DNA of 64,000 bases, from contig JAKUCV010003526.1 of the NCBI GenBank assembly GCA_028386065.3, positions 250,253 to 314,252 on the forward strand. The letters are read 5' to 3'. Source of the stretch: Turnera subulata (taxonomy: Eukaryota > Streptophyta > Magnoliopsida > Malpighiales > Passifloraceae). The notes beneath the pieces are model-generated. The model was not told the origin of the DNA. It was given only the letters and a program-made list of their open reading frames with translations, and searched no databases. Shown one piece after another: positions 1 to 12,500 of this stretch. Both the position numbers and the translations under genes were made by a program. How positions within the stretch are numbered: position 1 is the stretch's first letter; every line of letters starts with the position of its first letter.

Positions 1-198
1 TACATGGATTTCCTATAGATGAACTCTCTATATATCTTCATCCTTGTTGCTTCAAATCTTGTACTCCTTTGTCTTAGACTTGTGCTTCATTGATTGATGT
101 CTTTTTGCTTTCTTCAAGGAATGAATTCATGAATGGAGCTTTGGTTAGTTTGTCATTATCAAAACCCTGAAATGAAACATGGAAGCATTAGTCCTAAC
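1..198. other. Unassigned sequence left of the gypsy LTR
   Basis: AT-rich sequence with no convincing ORF. Homology between the two gypsy LTR copies stops at about 199, so this is either the flank exposed by a truncation or a different insertion. Nothing recognisable. Confidence 0.4.
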
Positions 199-796
199 AG
201 CGAAGACGAACACATGGCGGCGACGGCGCTTTGAGGCGAGAGAGAATAAGAGATGGAATGCGGGGATGGTTGCCGGCGTTGGGGAAAGAAAAAGAAAAGA
301 AAAACTAAAGAAGAAAAAGAAAAGAAGGAGAAAAGAATACTGGTGGCCGAATCGGGGGAGAAGAGAAGGGGGGGAAAAAAAAGGAGAGAGGGAGAAAAGA
401 ATGATTTATATATCACTAGGGTTAGGGTTGATTTCGGCCGGGACCAAAACGACGTCGTTTTGGTCTTAGGCGCGATCAACCCTCTTCCCTTGGTCAAAAC
501 ACAGCCAAACCATGAGTTTTATGCCTTAGCTCTCACAAAACGACGTAGTATAAGGCAAAACTACTTCAAGCTATGTGTTTCTCCTTGGAACACAAATTAA
601 TTCCAAAACCTTAATCCCATATAGGATTATTCCACATAAAAGATATATTTCCAAGGAAATAAATTAGAAACAACAATTTTTTTTTTCCTTCACCAAAAAC
701 ACCCCTTTAACTTCCATAAGGATAAAATTGGAATTTAAATTCCAATTTTTTTGAAAATTCCATAAAAATCAAATTCCGAAAATTCGGGGCGTTATA
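199..796 (-). mobile_element. Truncated 3' LTR of minus-strand gypsy element
   Basis: About 600 bases match 5004-5601 almost base for base: GA-rich tract, TATATAAATC box, an AAAACGACGTCG palindrome, and the LTR start reading TATAACGCCCCGAATTTTCG on the minus strand. Only the first ~600 bases of the 3.3-kb LTR remain; the rest is missing at the left. The near identity of the two copies suggests a recent insertion. Apparent ORFs here translate the GA/CT-rich tract and are not genes. Confidence 0.85.
442..465. promoter_or_regulatory. 24-bp perfect palindrome upstream of LTR TATA box
   Basis: A perfect palindrome centred on GACGTC and flanked by AAAAC/GTTTT and GACC/GGTC. It lies just upstream, in minus orientation, of TATATAAATC at about 404-415. 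An ACGT-core palindrome next to a TATA box is the expected form of a plant bZIP site in a U3 promoter. The 5' LTR copy (5242-5265) has one mismatch. Binding is inferred. Confidence 0.5.
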
Positions 797-2257
797 GTTC
801 TACCCCACTTAAAAAAATTTCGTCCTCGAAATTTACGTCATAAATCAAGCAACCAAGTGCTAACAGACACAAACAAGTGCCACCCGATATTAAAGTACCG
901 TTGGCCGAAACTACCAAGTAGAACAGTCATGTCCCTCAATCAAATTTCCAGGCAAGATCTCTGATATGACAGGTCAATCATCGACTTTAATCAAACATGG
1001 ACAAAAGAGCAAAAGATCAAAGCCTCAACCAAAGAGTTTCATCCAATCATTATCAATATTATTAATACTAGAATCCATAAACCATTCCATTTATCATCAC
1101 TCAACTAAATATACCCAACTTTTAATCCATCAAGCATATCCTCGGATAACAGAACCCAAAATTTGTTACCTAAGTAACAAGATCATCACTCCCATTGCGA
1201 ATACCCCAAGACCAAAAATCCATAATCAATTTCATGATCTGAACCTCAATGTATTTTCTCTATCACACACTAATTCAACCAAAAATCGGATATACATAAA
1301 TCCCAGATCATAATTTAGTCACTAGAAACGAATCATCACCGAAATATCATATTTATAATTCTATACCTTAGATTCCTCAAGACCCAAACATCCTTTCATA
1401 GCTCATATTATGAATCTATTCCTCAAGTCATTCTTAGCATGAACTCCAAAGTTTCCTTGATAAAAAACTTAAAACATCAACGTATTTCACATCACGTAAT
1501 TTAACAAACTAGCAACTAAATCATAGTTCCCGAGATCACCTCAAGATCAAACCTGAATATGAACATACTACCAGCATTCTCATCAATCACATGAACTATA
1601 ACCTCGACAAAGATCCATGACCAAAACCTTTTAATCACAATCACCATCAATATCTCAATTCTCAACAAAGTGAAGTACTTCAAATATCATCAAAAGATAT
1701 TTTTCCAAACATATCATTCGATTAACCTCAAATTAATTCAAGAAATTATCAGTTCCCTTTCCGAACAAGATTTAATCCATATATAATTCACAAGTAAATT
1801 CAAATCCTCGAGCTTAGCAAATCAGACCACAAATAACATGATCACCAAGATTACAAGAATCATATCCACAAGTGTCATATCAAATCATCTCTTGACAGAT
1901 GTAACATCCAAAAACAAAACAATGGTTCTTACTTGTATTGGCCAGTTCCACACAGACACGAAACATAAACAAAGAGTCAAGAGTCTACACTGACTCCAAC
2001 AAAACAGTGGATATTCCACAAAAATAAACTTTGCTACAGTTTTAAGTTGTAAAAACAAGAATGTCATTTCAACAACAATACCGGGTCGCTCCAACCCTCA
2101 GCAGGTGCGTGTCCTCCACCGGATCCATAGCAGGACTCACTATATGAATGTATATGACCATGCAATAACCAACACAAAAAGGAGCAGACTCATGCACATA
2201 AGAGCACAAAACACATCAACCCAACTCGAAGGATCAACAGCCTGCTCCGCTACCAAC
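797..2257 (-). mobile_element. Deleted internal region of gypsy element, PPT and PBS kept
   Basis: At 797-830 the minus strand reads a GAGGACGAAATTTTT motif and a purine tract immediately before the 3' LTR. This is the typical end of pol plus polypurine tract in long-LTR plant gypsy elements of the Del/Tekay type. At 2244-2257 the minus strand reads TTGGTAGCGGAGCAGG, a primer-binding site resembling the initiator-tRNA-Met site TGGTATCAGAGC with two differences. Only 1.46 kb separates them, and I find no gag, protease, RT or integrase, so the element is non-autonomous. Confidence 0.7.
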
Positions 2258-5200
2258 TGAAACGCCCGTGTCCCAATTTATAATATAAAATAGAATTTAA
2301 ATATAAAATGACTAAATTGCCCTTACCATTCCCGGGACACGAAAATCATCAACCAAACACTCGTATCCCAAATAACCCATTAAATTAATTAAAACATGAG
2401 AAGTGACCAAAATGCTCTTCTACCCGGGACACGATATCAAACAACATAATCAACATACAATTATACAATAAATTATACAAGAAAGCGAGTATGCAGCGGA
2501 AGACAAAACATATAATAACAAGTATGCAATGAACTCTATGGATCCGACCCGAGGAGAGGTTAACGCCGCCACCAGCTATTATGCATCACTGCTCAATGAG
2601 CAGTTAACCTGAAAAAGACTGTGAGGGGGTGAGACCAACCACTGTCTCACCGCAAACAAATAAACCAAAGTATACAAATACAAATCAACCACAAATACCG
2701 GCATCAGGCAGAAGTAATCATAGTGCACAAACAAGTCACAATGCATATCACAAGTCATCAACAGATTTCAAACCATCTCTTGTCTTTTATCATCTTATTA
2801 TAGTTATACTTTATTATTTTCAGAGTTTTAACATTTTATTAGGGCCCTCTACTGTGTGCGTCGAGCTCGGTCCCGTCTCATGAGACAACCAGGCATAAGC
2901 CTAATATAATCAGGGCAAGGTCCAATACAATCACTGAGAGAGAGATAGACAGAGAGAAAGAGGGAGGTAGAAAGGGGGAGATAGAAAGAGGGAGGTAGAA
3001 CCGGTCATCATAGACCCATATGCTAAACCACATATACCATGCTATCCCGCATGAAATCCCGAGGGGTATCACTTCCTGCTCGAATCAACCAGTCAACAGC
3101 CCCACAGTAGAATTATTATAATTCGTTATTCTCAATTATGCATAAAGAGTTTTGCCATACGTTATTATCAAACAGGTTGTGTGGATTTAATATCTTATTC
3201 TCAAATCCGGGCCTCCAGCCCTCAAGTCACCACACGAACCACAAAGTCATATCACATGTTATATCTCATAACCAACAAACTCATGCTCAACTGGCATATC
3301 ATATCAAACAGGCACGTAATACACATAATCAGACATACTGCATCATTAAGATGTAAACGCAAACAAGAACATCAGCACAGCAGGCATATAAGCGTATAGC
3401 ATTCAATACCAACCAAGTATTACCACTTCCTGTTCCAAGTTTATTAACCGAGCATTGTAGGCAGTAATGCATACAAAGGTTTATAAGTCCTCACCTGGAT
3501 CATGTAGAAGCTACAGCTCTATCCAACTACTCCTCAAGTACATCCAGTGCCTAAACATATAGTCACATGTACCACTTAAATATTCATTCAAAAGACAAAG
3601 AACGCATTCATGCTGTGTACTTAGCTATATGAATTTAGCGACCATAACCTTCAAGCCGACCCGGGATACTACACGAACTAAGAACTAGGCCCAAAATCTT
3701 AGTAAAATCATGGATCCACTTAAGAACCAATTTAATCAAGTTCGAGAAATTGTCAAGTGTATAAGCCACGGCCTCAAAGCCGGAAACCAAAATATAATAT
3801 TTACTAATTGTTCCATGTGATAATAATTTCTTTAGAAAACTTTCCCACATAATGTTATGAAAATCCCAGTAATAGAAGACATGGTCATTGGCGCAAAACC
3901 TCATGACAAAACTATTAGGCTGGTAAAACTTTTGAATTCTTAATCTTGCATTGGAAACATTTAATAGCCACTACAATTGCCACCTCACGTTTAGAATATA
4001 TGAGTTACTAGGTGTCACTATTTTAGTATCAAAGGAGCTCATAAACATGATTTTGATAACAAAGAATTCCAGAAACCATATAAACCCATGTGAGACGCAC
4101 CAAGTTGAACTTGATACCATTCCCGACAAAAGCAATGTTAAATCTCTGTTTCTTTTAATGTATAAGTGTCAATCTTTACTCCACGTGTTCTTCTTGCCAA
4201 CATAGATAGGCAGTTAAATGCATATTCCTATAGTTAAATGACCAAGGAAGCCACTTTGCAACATGTATCAATATAGGATTTGATATTCTGTAAAGAAACC
4301 AGAAGCATTGCTTTCGCTAAACCTCTTAATAAATTCACCTAGGCTTGAAAATGACTTCCTAGTCATGTTGCGCAGCACTAAGAACCCCAAAACCCAAGCA
4401 ACAATATTTTAGAATTATTATTATTATCTACTTGAAAACCCGAAAGAATTTTATTGCATTCTCATGAATCAACACAATAATTTACAAAGGATTAGCAATT
4501 GGCTCCTTACCAGTAAAAATCCAAATTGCCTAGTGATTAACTGGCTCGCCGGAGTCGAACCGACTCTCACAAAACACGAACCCGGAGCATCGCCTACAAG
4601 AGCAGCAACTCGAGGCCCCTCCAGCAGCGTTACCAAACAACCCATCACATAACACAGCACATTTAGAGTCGATTCAACCCAACATATGCGAAGGAGATAG
4701 AATGAAGAAGAGAAAAGAAAACTGAAAAGGAAGAGAAGAAAGGTATTAAAGCGGGTCCTTACCCGATTGAGCCACGCTTTCCAACTTTGCAACCCGCTGC
4801 CCGGTAAGAAAACCATGGCGGCGAACCCAAGTCCAATGGCCACCATCGTCACTAGACACTGGACCACCAAAAACACAGCACAACTAGCACCATTACGAGA
4901 CCAGTAGTCACCTTCCTCCTTCAATCGCCGATGGTGGATGACGGCGGCCGTACATAGGGCGGCTCTTTACGCCCTTGATACCTCCCACCAGACGCGAACA
5001 TCAAAGTCGCGAAGACGAACACATGGCGGCAGCGGCGCTTTGAGGCGAGAGAGAATAAGAGATGGAATGCGGGGGTGGTTGCCGACGTTGGGGAAAGAAA
5101 AAGAAAAGAAAAACAGAAGAAGAAAAAGAAAAGGAGGAGAAGAGAATACTGGTGGCCGAATCGGGGGAGTAGAGAAGGGGAAAAAAGAGGAGAGAGGGAG

Positions 5201-5601
5201 AAAACAATGATTTATATATCACTAGGGTTAGGGTTGATTTCGGCCGGGACCAAAACGACGTCGTTTTAGTCTTAGGCACGGTCAACCCTCTTCCCTTGGT
5301 CAAAACACAGCCAAACCATGGGTTTTATGCCTTAGCTATCACAAAACGATGTAGTATAAGGCAAAACTACTTCAAGCTATGTGTTTCTCCTTGGAACACA
5401 AATTAATTCCAAAACCTTAATCCGATATAGGATTATTCCACATAAAAGATATATTTCCAAGGAAATAAATTAATAACAACAATTTTTTTTTCCTTCACCA
5501 AAAACACCCCTTTAAATTCCGTAAGGATAAAATTGGAATTTAAATTCCAATTTTTTTGAAAATTCCATAAAAATCAAATACCGAAAATTCGGGGCGTTAC
5601 A
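2258..5601 (-). mobile_element. 5' LTR (3.34 kb) of minus-strand gypsy element
   Basis: The minus strand starts TGTAACGCCCCGAATTTTCG at 5601 and ends GGGCGTTTCA at 2258, directly before the PBS. The sequence just outside (5602-5606, AATAC) would be one TSD copy; the other is lost with the truncated 3' LTR. Inside are a TATA box (about 5209-5222, minus), a CT-rich leader, and a GTCTCAC block near 2630 that recurs in the LTRs at 9574-14229 (about 13870) and 55035-59796 (about 55345), marking one LTR superfamily. ORFs inside (for example 4469-4924) have no recognisable domain. Confidence 0.85.
2936..3000. repeat. GA-rich microsatellite-like tract
   Basis: A purine run made of GAGAGA, AGACAGAGA and two near-identical AGAAAGAGGGAGGTAGAA units inside the gypsy LTR. 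Low-complexity sequence. Confidence 0.8.
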
Positions 5602-5949
5602 AATACGCTCCAAAAGAGCATAAGTTTGAATATGTTCCCGAAGAACGCAAGCTTTACTATGATCTAGAAGACCATATATTTATGCTCTGGAAGAGCTAAT
5701 ACTCTTGAAGAGTACAGAAACCCCCATTTACAGTAATAAAAAAAATTATTATGGATCCTGTTGAATTGACTCTGCTCTATTCCCAGAAGCAAATAAGACA
5801 ATATAATTGATTGTGCTTATGGCCCTGGATGAGGTTATAATGGAAAAGGGAAATTATACATATTATTATTGCATAATGGATCCATAACTGGAGAACATTC
5901 AAAGAGGAATGGTCCTCATACATAAGTTTAAACAGATATTTTTTTGTTG
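5602..5949. other. Unassigned sequence between gypsy LTR and LINE remnant
   Basis: AT-rich sequence without a long ORF. It borders the LINE remnant on its right. Nothing recognisable. Confidence 0.4.
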
Positions 5950-6260
5950 GGCACAACATTGACTCTAAAACTCTAAGCCTCGTTATTGATGCTGACCCTA
6001 ATACTGTCGTTCCAGGAGAACCACATACCACCCATGTTGTTTTCTCCAGGTATCTCAAACCGATTCGTTGCAGGAAAACGGAGTGGGACTACACCATGAT
6101 TTTCTCCTGCTTGCCACAAAGTCTCAGTAATCAGTACCATATTGTGCTTGTACTGATTCTTCAGATCCCTTAAGGTACGCACAAAGTCTTGAGACCTTCT
6201 TGCTACACCCCTTGTAATTCCACAGTAACAGTCGTACCTTAGGCCATGTAGGCGGTAACC
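5950..6260 (-). pseudogene. LINE (L1-type) endonuclease fragment, frameshifted
   Basis: Two overlapping minus-strand frames give pieces of an L1-type apurinic-like endonuclease. The first has VRLLLWNYKGC, the N-terminal start of the domain. The second has LKNQYKHNMVLITETLWQ, holding the conserved TET-type catalytic glutamate, followed by GGMWFSWND. In family members these follow one another in one frame, so at least one frameshift lies near 6170-6185. No reverse transcriptase follows, so this is a short dead piece. The assignment rests on recognising the motifs. Confidence 0.75.
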
Positions 6261-6489
6261 CAGAAACCCTCGGGATACTCCGAGCCATCATTGAAACCTG
6301 ATAATAGCAGTTTTGATTCAGAAATTGACAAGTAGGCTCTAGCTGGAATTCCTGCAGTCTATTAGATATGAAAAACATAATAGAGTTAGGCGAGCCATAA
6401 CTCCCCTGTGGTGGATGCAATTACTTTTAAGTCTGGCATAATATGAAAGGAATTAGTAATGCGTCAAATGGATGCTATTATAGCCTATT

Positions 6490-7209
6490 TTTACGGATCC
6501 ATAAGTCATGACATATGGATGTGAATCCCTGAAGGATTCAAGCTGATTGAAACAACTAATTCCCGAGAATAAACAAGAATAAGCTAACTTAATCTGTACA
6601 TGGTTTAAACCAATTTGAGTATGTATATTATAAGTACATAAAATATTATTGCTTATGTTGACGATACATATTTATATGTGACTTTTACTATTTTGTGATT
6701 TAAATATTATTGGAACTCCCGAAGAAGCTTCCAAATGCCGTGTTATATTTTAAGAAAGAATTTGAGTAGAAAAATCTCATGAAAGAATTAGATTGGTCCT
6801 AGAGTACCCTTTCAAAGTGCTAGTAACATGAAGCCTGCAGCTTCTGCCACAAGCCTATTGGCAAGATATGGCTATGATTTTATCTTCGGGATATAATGAA
6901 ATATGGCATTATATTAACCCTGTAAACCCGAAGAAAATATAGTTTGTTTTGCAGGTGCAGATCATTGATTTGATCCATATAAAACTCAAGCTGACACCTG
7001 AAGTATCATGGCAAGCACAAAACGCTACCAATAGTGCAGAAATTATTGTTATATACGAAGCTAGTGCTTGGCTACATTCGAAGATGCTGCATACTCACGA
7101 CTCATATGGAAATGATAGCAAGGTTGATGCTCCAAGAAGAAATTATGAAGATAATACTGTCTACATTGCAAAATGTCACCAAAGGTTGACAAAGAAGATT
7201 GTCATGTGA
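6490..7209 (+). pseudogene. Copia RT and RNase H remnant
   Basis: Degenerate plus-strand Ty1/copia pol. Around 6510-6570 the reading IPEGFKLIETTNSRE matches the copia RT segment before the active site. At about 6655-6680 AYVDDTYLY is the YVDD catalytic box. Further on, AGAD, FDPYKTQADT and NSAEIIVIYEAS correspond to RNase H (first catalytic Asp region and the AE helix). Stops and frameshifts are frequent. It is followed in order by a 3' UTR and an LTR, confirming orientation. No upstream integrase or gag is visible. Confidence 0.75.
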
Positions 7210-7617
7210 TGACATCAAGATATCACAAGAGGCCAAAATGAGGGGGAGTAGAATACGCACTGTACTCTTTTTTCCTTCACCAAGTTTTTATCCCACTGGG
7301 TTTTTCTTGGTAACGTTTTTAATGAGGCAGTACTCCCTAAGCGTATTCTACCCAATACACAATGACATTCAAAGGGGAGTGTTATAAAATAAGTATGTAT
7401 TGGTGAATGTCACGTGGATAAAAATCCACCTGCCAAGATATTTCTTTGTGTATATATATATCTACACTATCATCAATAGATGTGAATAACTCAGTTCTCT
7501 CCTCCCCTTCTGCCAGTTCTCTTCTTCCTTTCTGCCTGCCCCTTTTTCTTCATATTTCCTGTTTCTTCCTTCTTTCACACAGAGATTAACATAATTATTT
7601 CATCTTATTTACACACA
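7210..7617 (+). mobile_element. Copia 3' UTR, PPT and 3' LTR
   Basis: After pol come a GAGGGGGAG tract and the block TTTTTATCCCACTGGG/TTTTAATGAGGCA, a recurrent 3'-UTR sequence in plant copia elements. The polypurine tract AAAGGGGAG at about 7371-7379 is followed by TGTTATAAAATAAG, the LTR start at 7380. A TATATATATA box lies at about 7447-7456. The LTR end is not fixed: TTAACA near 7592 or ACACACA near 7617. No 5' LTR is present, so no TSD can be tested. Confidence 0.65.
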
Positions 7618-7624
7618 TCGCTTA

Positions 7625-7843
7625 TATTAGACTATGAGTTTCTGGTATTTGTGGCACCCGCTCTTCCTCCTCTTCATCTTTCTTTGCCCTTTTCCCTTCC
7701 CCTAAGTTGCCTCCCAGAAGTAGACTCTCCTGCTTCTCGTGCATTTAATGCATTATGCGGTGGCTGGTGCTCATACAGATTTGCAGTAGCTTCAGTATTA
7801 TCATTGATTTGATTATTTGCTCAACATTAAAGAAATGATGAAG
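7625..7843 (-). pseudogene. Possible downstream exon of the MULE transposase
   Basis: Read on the minus strand this gives an open, hydrophilic stretch including NQINDNTEATANLYEHQPP and GRQLRGREKGKER. It resembles the low-complexity C-terminal tail that follows the zinc knuckle in many MULE transposases. It sits directly downstream of the SWIM/zinc-knuckle ORF and could be its last exon. This is inference; no splice sites were verified. Confidence 0.35.
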
Positions 7844-8554
7844 TCAATAATAAAAATCTGGAACGTAAATGGCTAAATTGTTAAAAAGATGAGATAGTAT
7901 TAAGGCCACCTCATTGATAGCATCAAGGCATTGAGGCTTTGTATGGCCATGGGAGCGGCAGACATTACAATGCATAACTCTTCCCTTTCTGGACATTTTG
8001 GTGGCAACTTTTTTAGGCTCTGTTTCCTTCCTAATTTGCATTTTCTTTGGTCTACCTGGTTTTCTTGGCTCGGGTGTAGGCTCTATTGCAGGTTGACTAA
8101 TTTTAGCCCAAAACTTCTTCCCTGGAATTGGTTGCATTGTCCAAGCATATGTTCTATCAAACATCTCTTTCTTGTACCACCTATCTACATACTTCATCAC
8201 ATCAAACTTTCTTGTCCCTATAATGCACATTGCATGAGCGCATGAGATCCCTGTTAAATCCCAAGACCTACAAAGACAAGTTAAGTTCTCCAAATTTATA
8301 ACATTTCTGTCATCTCTTGCGCCAGTCACCTCCCAGCCATCATCACTAATGAAAACAATTTGCATTCTCAAGGCTTCGGTTCTGTTGTCTTTAATTTTTT
8401 TCCACACAGTGGGAGACAACCCCCCTATAAACTTGTCATCATAATTACTGTCACGCTCACGCTTAAGCATGATTGGGCAGGTACTGTGTGCACCTACATC
8501 GTGCCATAAGGCACCCCAAGGCCTGTATTCAATCTCACAGAAGCTAGTCGCCAT
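7844..8554 (-). pseudogene. MULE (MuDR-like) transposase, C-terminal part
   Basis: A 236-residue open frame. Residues 93-107 form a SWIM zinc finger (CxC at 93/95, CxH at 105/107) as found downstream of the catalytic domain of MuDR/FAR1-type transposases. WKKIKDNRTEA precedes it. An AT-hook-like KPGRPKK lies at 165-171, and residues 196-209 are a CX2CX4HX4C zinc knuckle. The MULE DDE transposase domain that should lie upstream is absent, so this is a truncated remnant of a protein several times longer. The ATG is probably not the original start. No terminal inverted repeats were seen. A domesticated FAR1/MUG-like gene is possible, but the missing catalytic domain argues for a dead transposon. 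Confidence 0.8.
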
Positions 8555-8946
8555 TGCCTAGCGAGATACTAACCAAATCATATGCGTAGCGTAATCGAAT
8601 GCTAATCCAAACAAAAGCAAAGGCAACACCAATACTAAAAGTATCAAAACTCAATATCCTTCATGTTAAAAAATTCTTGCTACAAGGGACACTATTTCTT
8701 AATCCAAGACATAACCGCTTTAGTGTATAAATACAATAAAAAAATGAAGGAGATCGACTCGGCTATACCTATTGACCTACTACCCGTACACAGATTCTCG
8801 CACCTGTAATGCAAAGGGAGATATGGGGGTGAGTATAAAACTCAGCAAGTAAAAAGGAGATGCAAGAGAGTAATCACACGCTGCACACAAAGCTTGGTAT
8901 GAGCAGCACATAGTCATGCAGCACATAATATAATGCAAAGAATCAA
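8555..8946. other. Possible gypsy LTR remnant
   Basis: No gene. At 8822-8850 GGGGGTGAGTATAAAACTCA resembles the GGGGGTGAGACC...GTCTCAC block of the gypsy LTRs elsewhere in the window, so this may be a decayed minus-strand LTR piece. Confidence 0.3.
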
Positions 8947-8948
8947 TN

Positions 8949-9019
<71 letters not shown>
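8947..9019. other. N plus 72-base C homopolymer
   Basis: One N followed by 72 uninterrupted C residues. Such a run beside an N is most simply a consensus or gap-fill artefact. The glycine-only frame opposite is not a gene. Confidence 0.85.
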
Positions 9020-9020
<1 letters not shown>

Positions 9021-9089
9021 ACCAGCAAGGGTATGATGCGCCCCAAGGCAGCCTATGTAGTTTGGTAGTATATACAGGTCTTACTCCTT

Positions 9090-9480
9090 AGCCCACAGCC
9101 CCACGTACGAGGCATAACCGAGAAGTCACGGGAAGTGCGCGTGACTTGCTACCACAACTCCCATAGCTCCCGGCGGACATCGTGTCACATCTGTAACAAA
9201 CCAAGCGGGCAATATCCTCCGCAAGGTTCCCCACGGGTAAGCCAAGTGATGTACTCCAGGCCTACTTGCATGTCTTGGCAACCCTGCACACATGCACAAC
9301 CATATACCACAACCCCATGTACGAGGCATGGCCGAATAGCCCACAATGTGCATATGGCTTGCTACCAAGGCACACACAGCGCCCTTCGTAGCACCAACCA
9401 ATGACCAAGCAGATCCCACTCCGCAATGACCTAACTTGTCAACAAGACCAAGCGGGCATTATCCTCCGCAAGGTTCCATA
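9090..9480. repeat. Two-copy degenerate tandem repeat (~220-240 bp)
   Basis: CACAGCCCCACGTACGAGGC at about 9097 recurs as CACAACCCCATGTACGAGGC at about 9309. ACCAAGCGGGCAATATCCTC at about 9201 recurs with one change at about 9439, each followed by CGCAAGGTTCC. No coding signal. Confidence 0.75.
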
Positions 9481-9573
9481 ACATGTAAAAGGAACCCAAT
9501 GCCAAGATCTCGTGGTGCACAAGGGTTATGCAAGTGCCCACCATCTCTTCTCACGGTGCGTGCAAGCCTCGCA

Positions 9574-12500
9574 TGTAACACCCCTGATTTTCGTTAATTA
9601 TTTTCTGTGGATTTTTTTGAATTTTTAAAATTTAATTTCCAAATTTACCCTCGAGGAATTTCCGGATTTTTTGTTATGGAGAATAAATTATTTTCCTTGG
9701 GAATATCTGTATTAGGTTGCAATTATAACATGTTCGAGTTTCGTTGGGAATAAGTTGCGTTTCGATGTGAAAAGCGGGTCAAAGTAGTTGAACCTAGAAC
9801 TACATTGTTTTGAGAAGAAAAGAAAGAAATGAAAAAAAAAAACGTTGACCAGGCTAGGGCGGTTGACCGCGCCAAGCCAAAACGAAGTGTCGACATTTTG
9901 GGCTTGGCGGGTCAAAACCTTAAGCCTCTTTCTTTTCTTCTCTTCTTTTCTTTTCTTTTCTGTTGTCACAGCCTTCCTCCTCCCGCTTTTTGCTCCTCAC
10001 AATTTCTTCTCCCCTTGAATCATGGCTAGAGTCGTTGATGCCCATTATCTTGTGCGCTTAATCTTTTTTATTTTATTTCTTTTTCTTCTCCATCTCCTTT
10101 TCTCCATAAGTCGCCGCCATCACCTCTTTGTTCTTCCCTCCCTCTTCAAATCGCTGCCACCTGGGTCACACGCCGCCGCTGCGACGAGGACGGAAGAGGC
10201 GCCGTAGGTCTCTCACCCGCGCGAGGACTAGTTCGCGACGGGGTCGTCGCCGTTAGCAACTTCTGTCGGGTAAGTCTCTCCTCTGTTCCCTATTTGCTCG
10301 TCTTTATGGGTTCTTGAGTTCGTTTGGTTGGACTCGATTTGGATTTTTAATGGCAATTGGTTGTTGATTTCGTGTTGTGGACGTTGACCGAGCCATTGGT
10401 GGCCGGTGGTGGCAACCTCGTTGTGGAAGGCAGCGGGGGTTTGTGCGTGTATGACGGTGGCGAGCTAGTGGTTCGTTGATGAGTGCGCATTTTGCACTCT
10501 TTTCACGAGTTCTGTTTTTAGCTTGTAAAACATTATTTATTTTATTAATCCATCTTGTTTCTAATATATTTCTCCCTTTTATCTTTATATTTCCTTTTCC
10601 TCCGGTTTTAACATTTTTATAGAATTTAGAAATAAAAGTTAGATTTTTCGGACAAGATGTGCAGTTCCAGCATAGGCTGCCCATGTGAACTGTCTCAACA
10701 TGAGTAGCCTGTGGACACGTGGCAAGACAAGGTGAAGTCGTCCAGAATTTAGGCCAAAAATCCTTCATTGTGCAGCCCAAAATCTTGGTGGACCAGTTTA
10801 TGGAGGCCCAAAACCCATGGAGAAGAAGACAAGAAGAAAGGAGAAGTAAAAGTCCACACTTGGACTTTGCCTAAAATCCTTCACGAGAGAGCACATCTAA
10901 TTCTGTTTGGTTTGTGGCTCTTGCTTGCTGATGTCATCCAAAGGAATTGGTCTTGGTGATGTGGCACCCCATGCGTGAAAAGAGGACAACCATCACGTTG
11001 CAGAGAAGATGGAGGGAAGGATGTTGTTCTGTTGGCTAATTTGGGTGGGAAGAAGCGGTCCTCCACTTCCTATTTTCGGTGCAAAAAGAAGTAGCCACAC
11101 ATGCTCCACTTTTGACTTTTTTTTTTATGACATTTCCAGCCACATGATGGTCCCCTCCTGCACTATAAAAGGCAAGAAACATGAAGACAAAGACATCAAG
11201 TTCTACATCCAACTCAAATGGGCAAAACACAAAAACAGCTTAGGAATTGTACTTTCCACTTCACTTTGTAATTCCTAGTTTGGCTTTAGCTTTTGAAAAA
11301 TTCTTGTCTTGGAGATTTGTCTTATTTGGTTTAAGGTTGGCTCCATCTACTGATAAGTTCATTCCTTGAATTAATTATGTTGAATTATTTCCAAGTAAAG
11401 GTTATTTTCTTTAAGGCTATCTCCTGCTAGAATTCTTGTCTAGGATTAAAGGTTGAGCTTGTTAATGTTTCCATGCATATTTAATTAAAGTTTTATTTCT
11501 GAATTTATTCTCTTTTAATCCGGTAATGAAACTTCACTATGTTAATTGACTGGCCATCGTTTAGCATAAATTCATAATAGGGAAATGTTAAGTGACAACG
11601 TTGTTTGCCTATAGAAAAACATTAACCGGGCTATAAAAACCGACCTCGAGGGAGGCATGATTTTTGTTGGAGAATTAGTAGGTAAATTTCTTAATGCTCT
11701 TAATTTACCTCGTCACTGGCAAATGGACGGTTGACGTAAATTAGGAAGGAATTTTACGACACTACGAGAGTAGGTTATCGATCTAGCTTAGATTTAGCGT
11801 TTCTTTTAAAAGAGTTTATTTTCAGATTTAATTCATAAATTTTACATAGGCTAGCTGTGTAGTGACAGAACATGGGCTACTTATGTGAGGCTTAATTTCA
11901 TGGAAATGTTGGCAAGGAATTCCCCGAAGTCCTAGATGTTTAATATTATCGACTTTAATCACTTCTATATGCTTTAGTTTTCCGTTCTAATCATCAAACT
12001 CATCACTATTAATTATTCGTCTAGATAATCATAAATTGTTCGGTTAAGTGGCAATTAGCAAAGATCCCTGTGAGGCGACCTTGTGTGCTACAACAACCCT
12101 GTATACTTGCAGGAAGCTATCATTCGACTTGGCTGTTTCAACGTGGTTGTTGGCGGCAGTTGCTGGTGTTGTCCGGTGGTGACGAATCGATGGTGGCTGG
12201 TGGTCGAGTTTTGGTTGCCGGCAGAGGATGTGAGGCTCGAGATTTGCATTGTTGATGCCAGGTTTAGGCTGGTCAAAGCGAGGTTATTCACGGGCAAGAG
12301 TTTTGTAGCTGGGTCGTGGAACCGTGGTCAAGATCCGAGTGCTTGGAGTTTGGATCTAATACTAGGCAGTGCGAGTTTGGCTTTCCAGCAAGGATTCCAA
12401 CACCTCTTCCCGTTTTTGGATTCTTTTTGCTGTTCTGTGGTGGCAGTGATGTTGGATTCAACTTTAGATTCATGTGTGTCGGGTTCTGTTATTGCTGGAC

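Noticed and set aside
159..497. ORF of 112 residues (and its twin at 5001-5303)
   Set aside because: It translates the CT-rich leader of the gypsy LTR; Phe/Ser/Pro low complexity, repeated because the LTR is repeated.
4469..4924. 151-residue minus-strand ORF with hydrophobic stretches
   Set aside because: Lies wholly in the gypsy LTR and has no recognisable domain; the hydrophobicity follows from T-rich sequence.
7844..8554. Domesticated FAR1/MUG-like gene
   Set aside because: Only SWIM and zinc-knuckle parts remain, without the catalytic or FAR1 DNA-binding domain; more likely a dead MULE.
8780..9046. Glycine-rich protein
   Set aside because: Reverse reading of the poly-C artefact.
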